From positions 1 through 18,573 of the forward strand of contig URKL01000003.1 of assembly GCA_900548485.1 (NCBI GenBank): a DNA stretch of 18,573 bases, read 5' to 3'. Below are positions 13,937-18,573 of the stretch, one piece after another (position 1 is the first letter of the stretch; each line of letters opens with the position of its first letter). Both the position numbers and the translations under genes were made by a program. Source of the DNA: an uncultured Succinatimonas sp. GTDB taxonomy: Bacteria > Pseudomonadota > Gammaproteobacteria > Enterobacterales > Succinivibrionaceae. The notes beneath the pieces were generated by a model. It made no database searches. It saw only the letters and a list, made by a program, of their open reading frames with translations, and was not told the DNA's origin.

Positions 13937-13966
13937 ATTACATACTAATGCTACATAAAATTTCAA
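13937..13966 (-). promoter_or_regulatory. Candidate corA promoter
   Basis: On the minus strand TTGAAA (13966-13961) and TGTAAT (13942-13937) match sigma-70 consensus at 5 of 6 positions each, with an 18-bp spacer. Initiation near 13930 would give a leader of about 130 nt that includes the whole structured region. Confidence 0.45.
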
Positions 13967-14039
13967 CCATTAGAAAAAAATTTAAAACGACCTTCCTATT
14001 TAAAATTAATATTACAAATATTTTAATTTCATTTTAAAC

Positions 14040-14111
14040 AAATCCCAGGATCCTTAAGTGCCTCAAATAAGTTTATTCAACTTATTATGGGAACATCATT
14101 ACCTGGGATTT
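14040..14111 (-). repeat. 72-bp nested inverted repeat downstream of thrC
   Basis: AAATCCCAGG (14040-14049) and CCTGGGATTT (14102-14111) form a perfect 10-bp outer stem; inside, AATAAGTT (14066-14073) and AACTTATT (14079-14086) form a perfect 8-bp hairpin around TATTC. It begins 18 bp past the thrC stop, so it most likely ends the thr operon transcript. The RNA after the outer stem is only weakly U-rich (GUUUAAAAU), so a plain intrinsic terminator is not certain. Confidence 0.6.
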
Positions 14112-14129
14112 TAGCTTATAAATAAAAAC

Positions 14130-15407
14130 TTATTTAACGGCTTCTAAAACATACTGTTTTAAAGTCTCATAACAAGGCTTTAAGGTTACAGCTTGCAAAG
14201 CTAAGGACTCGCGCTTCTCTAAAGCCTCAGGCAATGGCAAGTCAATACCTAAGGTCTCATCAACAACATCCTTAAACTTAGCTGGATGTGCTGTACCTAA
14301 GAAAATGCCTGTCTCGCCATCTTTTAAGTTATTAGCTAAGGTCTGATAAGCAATAGCTGCATGAGGCTCTAAAATATAACCGGTACGGCCATAGAGATCA
14401 CGCATAGTCTCACGAGTCTCATCATCGCTCATTGAGCCATAATCAAAATCCTCAAAAGACCAATTATTCATCTTAACTAAAGCCTCAACACGCGGCCAGT
14501 TATTAGGACGGGAAATATCCATAGCATTAGATAAGGTTGCAATGGTCTTATGCGGATCCCAATTACCACTAGCTAAATATCTAGGCACAGTGTCATTAGC
14601 ATTGCAAGAAATGACAAAACGACACTTAAGACCTAAAGTCTTAGCAATTAAACCTGCGGTGATATTACCAAAGTTACCACAAGGAACAGAGAAAACAACG
14701 CTCTCACGCTTGTCTTTTGGTAATTGAGCTACTGCTTCAAAATAGTAGCAAACCTGGGCTAAAAGACGGCTTACATTGATGGAATTTGCTGAATTAAGAC
14801 CTACAGTCTGCTTAAATTCAGCATCATCAAAAGCAGTCTTAACTAAATCCTGACACTCATCAAAAATGCCGGAAATACGTACAGCCTTAATATTGCCACC
14901 TAAGGTTGCAATTAACTTCTCTTGTAAAGTAGAAATTTTTCCATCAGGATAAAGTACAACTACATCTATGCCCTTTTGACCATAAAAAGCATCAGCTACA
15001 GCGGCACCGGTATCACCTGAGGTTGCAGTTAAAATGGTAAGTTTTCTCTCACCTCTTATAGAACCTAAAACACGAGCCATAAAACGCGCACCAAAGTCCT
15101 TAAAGGCTAAGGTCGGGCCATGGAAAAGCTCTAAAGCAAAAATATTTTCATCAGCCTTAACTAAGGGAGCTTTAAAGGTAAAAGCATCGGCAATAATACT
15201 GTCTAAATTCTCAATTTCATCGCCAATTAAGTGTCTTAAAATCTTTTGAGAGCGCTCAACTAAGGATAAATTTAATAATTCATCGATATTAGTTAAAGGC
15301 TCAATTCTATCTGGAAAGAATAAGCCCTGATCGTGACCGATACCCTTAACTACCGCCTGTGCAAAACTGACGGACTCGTTATGATCTTTAAGATTGTAAA
15401 GTTGCAT
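14130..15407 (-). CDS. thrC: Threonine synthase
   Basis: A 425-residue PLP enzyme (E. coli ThrC has 428) that converts O-phosphohomoserine to threonine, the last step of the pathway, in the cytoplasm. The N-terminal block MQLYNLKDHNESVSFAQAV and GLFFPD near 28-33 are typical. The PLP lysine is Lys103 in HGPTLAFKDFG, and the phosphate-binding/catalytic loop TATSGDTGAA is at about 126-135. Later blocks include NSINVSRLLAQ, the PCGNFGN cofactor loop, and GTAHPAKF near 370. The gene is intact. It begins 5 bp after the thrB stop, with AAGGA about 10 nt before the ATG, and is the last gene of the operon. Confidence 0.96.
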   Translation of the reverse strand: MQLYNLKDHNESVSFAQAVVKGIGHDQGLFFPDRIEPLTNIDELLNLSLVERSQKILRHLIGDEIENLDSIIADAFTFKAPLVKADENIFALELFHGPTLAFKDFGARFMARVLGSIRGERKLTILTATSGDTGAAVADAFYGQKGIDVVVLYPDGKISTLQEKLIATLGGNIKAVRISGIFDECQDLVKTAFDDAEFKQTVGLNSANSINVSRLLAQVCYYFEAVAQLPKDKRESVVFSVPCGNFGNITAGLIAKTLGLKCRFVISCNANDTVPRYLASGNWDPHKTIATLSNAMDISRPNNWPRVEALVKMNNWSFEDFDYGSMSDDETRETMRDLYGRTGYILEPHAAIAYQTLANNLKDGETGIFLGTAHPAKFKDVVDETLGIDLPLPEALEKRESLALQAVTLKPCYETLKQYVLEAVK

Positions 15408-15412
15408 TCGTA

Positions 15413-16375
15413 CTAGTCCTTATAAACTTCAGCATATGCACCACGTCTGTCTAACTTACAGACATGGCAAAAGCCGTCTTCGTTGGCAATAAAATTACGC
15501 TCTAAATAAACCTTCATTTCCTGAGCTTTTTCAAGATCGGTAAATACCGAGAAGATTGAAGAGCCTGAACCTGAAATACCTGTTGCCAAAGACCCTAAAG
15601 TCTTAGCATGCTCACGAGCCTCTTTTAAACCAGGAATGAGTTGCTCACGGTAAGGTTCAGCGATAACATCAATTAAGCATTTTGCAGCTAAATCAGCATC
15701 TCCACAGTGACAAGCATCAACAAAGGTAGCTAAACGTCTACCATAATTGATTACAGTTGCACGAGGGTAGCTATCAGGCAAGATCTGACGGGCTGCATTG
15801 GTGGAAACCTTAATGCCTGGGAAGCAAGATACCCAATACCAGCTATCAAAATCAGGCAAAGTCTTAGAGATAATACCATTCTCACCAACAATAAGTTGCA
15901 AACCACCATAATAACAAGGAGCAACATTATCATAATGAATTGAGCCTGATATTTTACCTTCAAGCTTACCCATAAGCTTCAAGCATTCATTTTCACCTAA
16001 AACATTATCATGAATAGCATCTAAAGCTACAATAGCAGCTACTACACTTGCAGCTGAACTACCTAAACCTGAACAGACTGGTAAATTCTTACTTAAAACC
16101 ATGTTCACGTCTTTAGCTTTAAGACCACGCGTTTCTAATTCTTTCTTGTAAATTAAATAAGCGTCATAAACAATATTGCGTTTAGCATCAGAAGGCAGAC
16201 GTTTGGCAAAGCGACCTTTAACCTCTACTTTACAGCCCTCATCCCCTTCGCTAATAAAAATTTCATCGCCTAAAATTTCGCCTGAAATTGGCTTTAAAGC
16301 TGCGCCTAAAAGATCGAAACCTACAGATAAATTAGCAGCTGAAGCTGGAGCATAAGCTCTATAAACAATACTCAC
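15413..16375 (-). CDS. thrB: Homoserine kinase
   Basis: A 320-residue GHMP-family kinase that phosphorylates homoserine using ATP. The N-terminus YRAYAPASAANLSVGFDLLG is the usual substrate-side opening, and the ATP-binding GHMP motif PVCSGLGSSAASV occupies 99-111. The third motif, GISGSGSSIFSV, lies near the C-terminus. The start codon is GTG, two bases after the thrA stop; the Shine-Dalgarno GAGGA lies within the last codons of thrA, 7 nt before the start, so the two genes are translationally coupled. It is followed 5 bp later by thrC. Confidence 0.95.
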   Translation of the reverse strand: MSIVYRAYAPASAANLSVGFDLLGAALKPISGEILGDEIFISEGDEGCKVEVKGRFAKRLPSDAKRNIVYDAYLIYKKELETRGLKAKDVNMVLSKNLPVCSGLGSSAASVVAAIVALDAIHDNVLGENECLKLMGKLEGKISGSIHYDNVAPCYYGGLQLIVGENGIISKTLPDFDSWYWVSCFPGIKVSTNAARQILPDSYPRATVINYGRRLATFVDACHCGDADLAAKCLIDVIAEPYREQLIPGLKEAREHAKTLGSLATGISGSGSSIFSVFTDLEKAQEMKVYLERNFIANEDGFCHVCKLDRRGAYAEVYKD

Positions 16376-16377
16376 TT

Positions 16378-18573
16378 TTAATCCTCACGAGTCCAGCTTT
16401 GTAAACGTAAGATATCAGCTAATACGCCTGCTGCAGTAACAGAGGTACCAGCACCATAACCACGAATTACCAACGGAATTGGCTGATAATAAGCCGTGGT
16501 AAAGGCTAAGGCATTTTCACCACCACGAATCTTGTATAAAGGATCAGCAGAATCACATGCCTTTACGCCACAATAGCATTCACCATCACTGCTAATAGTA
16601 GCTACATAACGTAAGACCTTACCCTGAGCTTTTGCTTCCATAACCTTAGAGGAGAATTTCTCATCGGCAAATTTAAGATTATCTAAAACCTCTTTAGCAT
16701 TGCTACCTTCTAAGAATTTAGCATCAACTGCAGCTTCAACCTTAATATCAGATAACTCTAATTCATAACCACATTCACGAGCTAAAATTAAGACCTTACG
16801 GGCTACATCCATACCCTCTAAATCATCGCGCGGATTAGGCTCGGTAAAGCCCTTCTCATAAGCATCTAAAGTTGCCTGAGATAAAGTATAACCATCCTCA
16901 ACTAAACCGAAGATATAGGATAAGGTTCCAGACATAATGCCTGAAAATTCAATTAAGCTATCACCTGCAGCTAATTCATTTTGTAAGGTATTGATAACCG
17001 GTAAACCCGCACCAACGTTAGCCTCATAGAGGAACTTACGATGATTTACCTTAGCTGTCTCACGTAAAGCCTTATAGTAGGCAATAGTGCCAGTATTAGC
17101 CTTCTTAGACGGGGTAACTACATGAGCTCCCTCTTCCATAAAGGCAGTATAGGATAAAGCAATCTTTTCACTTGAGGTACAATCAACAACTACCGGATTG
17201 ATAAGATGACCTGACTTTATTAGAGATTTTAAGGTCTCAACATTAAACTCGCCTGGAACACCTTCTTTCTCTAAAAGCTCTTTATAGTTATCCAGATCAA
17301 TACCGCTACTCTTACCTAAGAAGCTTCTTGAATTAGCAATACCTACAACCTTAATTTCAACACCATGTCTTTCAGCAATAGCTACACTCTGATGATTAAT
17401 CTGTTTTAAGAGCTCGCCACCTACACCACCAATACCAACAACAATTAATTCTAAACGTTGCTTAGAATTAAAGAAGGCAGTATGGGCAAAAGCTACAGCC
17501 TCTGTTACACGGCTTTCAGTAATTACAGCAGAAATAGATCTCTCAGAAGAGCCCTGAGCAATAGCACGAATATTAACGTTAGCTTCAGCTAAAGCCCTAA
17601 AGAAACGTCCTGAAATACCACGGACTTTGCGCATACCATCACCGACAACGGAGATAATTGCACACTTATCCTTAACCTCTAAAGGATTTAATAAACCTTC
17701 TTTAAGCTCTAATCTAAATTCCTCGTCAATTGCCAAACGGGTACGCAAGAGATCGGAAGTAGAAATACAGAAAGAAATAGAATACTCAGAAGAAGATTGA
17801 GTAATTAAGGTAATGGAAACACCAGCTCTTGATACTGCAGTAAAAAGGCGTCCTGCTAAGCCGACCATACCCTTCATACCAGGGCCTGAGACGTTAATTA
17901 AAGATACGTTCTTTAAATCAGAAATACCCTTAATCGGAACAGATAAATCAGTATCCTCTGAAATTAAGGTACCCTCGCCATTAGGATTCTTAGTATTTTT
18001 AATTAAACACGGAATATGGAAACGGGCAATAGGAGCAATGGTACGAGGATGTAAAACCTTAGCACCGAAATAAGATAACTCCATGGCCTCATCATAGGAC
18101 ATCTTCTTAAGTAAGATAGCATCAGGTACAGCACGTGGATCGCAGCTATAAACACCATCTACGTCAGTCCAAATCTCACAGCATTCAGCATCAGAAATTG
18201 CTGCTAAACAGGCTGCTGAATAATCAGAACCATTACGACCTAATAAAACTAATTGACCTTTTTCGTCACCGCCACAGAAGCCAGCCATCAAGGTGATAGC
18301 CTCAGGATCATTCTCTAAAGCTTGATAACGAGCTCTAGATTTTTCGATATTAACCGAGGACTCCATAATACCGCCCTCAGTTACTAATACAGCAACCGGA
18401 TCGATAACTCTAACCTTATGTCCCATAGCTCTTAATAACTCAGACATAATTGCAATAGAGAAACTCTCACCACGGCTTTCAATAAAAGCCTGAACTAATT
18501 CCGGGCACTGTCCTAAAAGAAATATCTTCCCATAAAAACTGGACAGAAGCATTCTCAGAAACTTGTTTATGCT
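16378..18573 (-). CDS. thrA: Bifunctional aspartokinase/homoserine dehydrogenase I, 5' end outside window
   Basis: The C-terminal ~731 residues of a fused ThrA (E. coli 820 residues), catalysing the first and third steps toward threonine. The frame is open to the window edge, so the N-terminus with the KFGG aspartokinase motif is simply not included; the ATG at 18552 is internal. Counting from that ATG: kinase blocks LLGQCP at 12-17, GRNGSDYSA at 105-113 and EIWTDVDGVYSCDPR at 126-140; two ACT-type regulatory repeats, VSGPGMKGMVG (221-231) and VVGDGMRKVRG (302-312), expected to bind threonine for feedback inhibition; and the dehydrogenase Rossmann loop VVGIGGVGGE at 371-380. DDLEGMDVARK, toward the C-terminus, contains the catalytic aspartate/lysine region. 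It is the first gene of thrABC. The leader (thrL-type attenuator) would lie beyond the window. Confidence 0.95.
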   Translation of the reverse strand, partial: SINKFLRMLLSSFYGKIFLLGQCPELVQAFIESRGESFSIAIMSELLRAMGHKVRVIDPVAVLVTEGGIMESSVNIEKSRARYQALENDPEAITLMAGFCGGDEKGQLVLLGRNGSDYSAACLAAISDAECCEIWTDVDGVYSCDPRAVPDAILLKKMSYDEAMELSYFGAKVLHPRTIAPIARFHIPCLIKNTKNPNGEGTLISEDTDLSVPIKGISDLKNVSLINVSGPGMKGMVGLAGRLFTAVSRAGVSITLITQSSSEYSISFCISTSDLLRTRLAIDEEFRLELKEGLLNPLEVKDKCAIISVVGDGMRKVRGISGRFFRALAEANVNIRAIAQGSSERSISAVITESRVTEAVAFAHTAFFNSKQRLELIVVGIGGVGGELLKQINHQSVAIAERHGVEIKVVGIANSRSFLGKSSGIDLDNYKELLEKEGVPGEFNVETLKSLIKSGHLINPVVVDCTSSEKIALSYTAFMEEGAHVVTPSKKANTGTIAYYKALRETAKVNHRKFLYEANVGAGLPVINTLQNELAAGDSLIEFSGIMSGTLSYIFGLVEDGYTLSQATLDAYEKGFTEPNPRDDLEGMDVARKVLILARECGYELELSDIKVEAAVDAKFLEGSNAKEVLDNLKFADEKFSSKVMEAKAQGKVLRYVATISSDGECYCGVKACDSADPLYKIRGGENALAFTTAYYQPIPLVIRGYGAGTSVTAAGVLADILRLQSWTRED

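Noticed and set aside
16378..18573. ThrA appears to lack its N-terminal ~90 residues
   Set aside because: The reading frame continues without a stop to the window edge (seven more codons before the ATG at 18552), so this is a boundary cut and not a shortened or broken gene.

Overview
The window looks like a chromosomal segment of an AT-rich, probably gut-associated gammaproteobacterium. The best clue is the compact thrA-thrB-thrC operon with a fused aspartokinase/homoserine dehydrogenase, an enterobacterial-type arrangement. A member of the Succinivibrionaceae would fit the low GC and gene content, but that placement is an inference; no rRNA or other strong phylogenetic marker is present. I see no phage, IS, CRISPR or tRNA genes.

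Layout from left to right. (1) Positions 5-6043, minus strand: a sugar-type ABC import operon transcribed as DeoR regulator, two-domain ATPase, permease, permease, SIS-domain sugar-phosphate isomerase, periplasmic binding protein. Genes are 9-34 bp apart or overlap, and a hairpin follows the last gene. The ATPase-permease-permease-binding protein order matches lsrACDB, and the binding protein is of the LsrB/RhaS type. However, a hexuloisomerase-like SIS protein is inserted and no lsr processing genes are present. (2) Positions 6401-8866, minus strand: a long Pit-type phosphate transporter with a large cytoplasmic C-terminal extension. (3) Positions 9254-12781, plus strand: a GntR/FCD regulator with its own terminator, then three tandem paralogous DMT/EamA-like 10-TM transporters. 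These are preceded by an unusual hairpin leader that separates a perfect Shine-Dalgarno from the start codon. (4) Positions 12851-13801, minus strand: corA, preceded by a ~130-nt leader that can fold so that the corA Shine-Dalgarno is sequestered, and that also contains a possible 26-codon leader ORF. (5) Positions 14130-18573, minus strand: thrC, thrB and the 3' part of thrA, which runs off the window edge.

Functionally the window combines nutrient uptake (a carbohydrate-like ligand, phosphate, Mg2+, unknown DMT substrates) with threonine biosynthesis. The most interesting parts are not the familiar enzymes but three non-coding or contextual features: the structured corA leader, the hairpin-split ribosome binding site in front of the DMT triplet, and the Lsr-like transporter whose binding-protein contacts do not look like those for AI-2.
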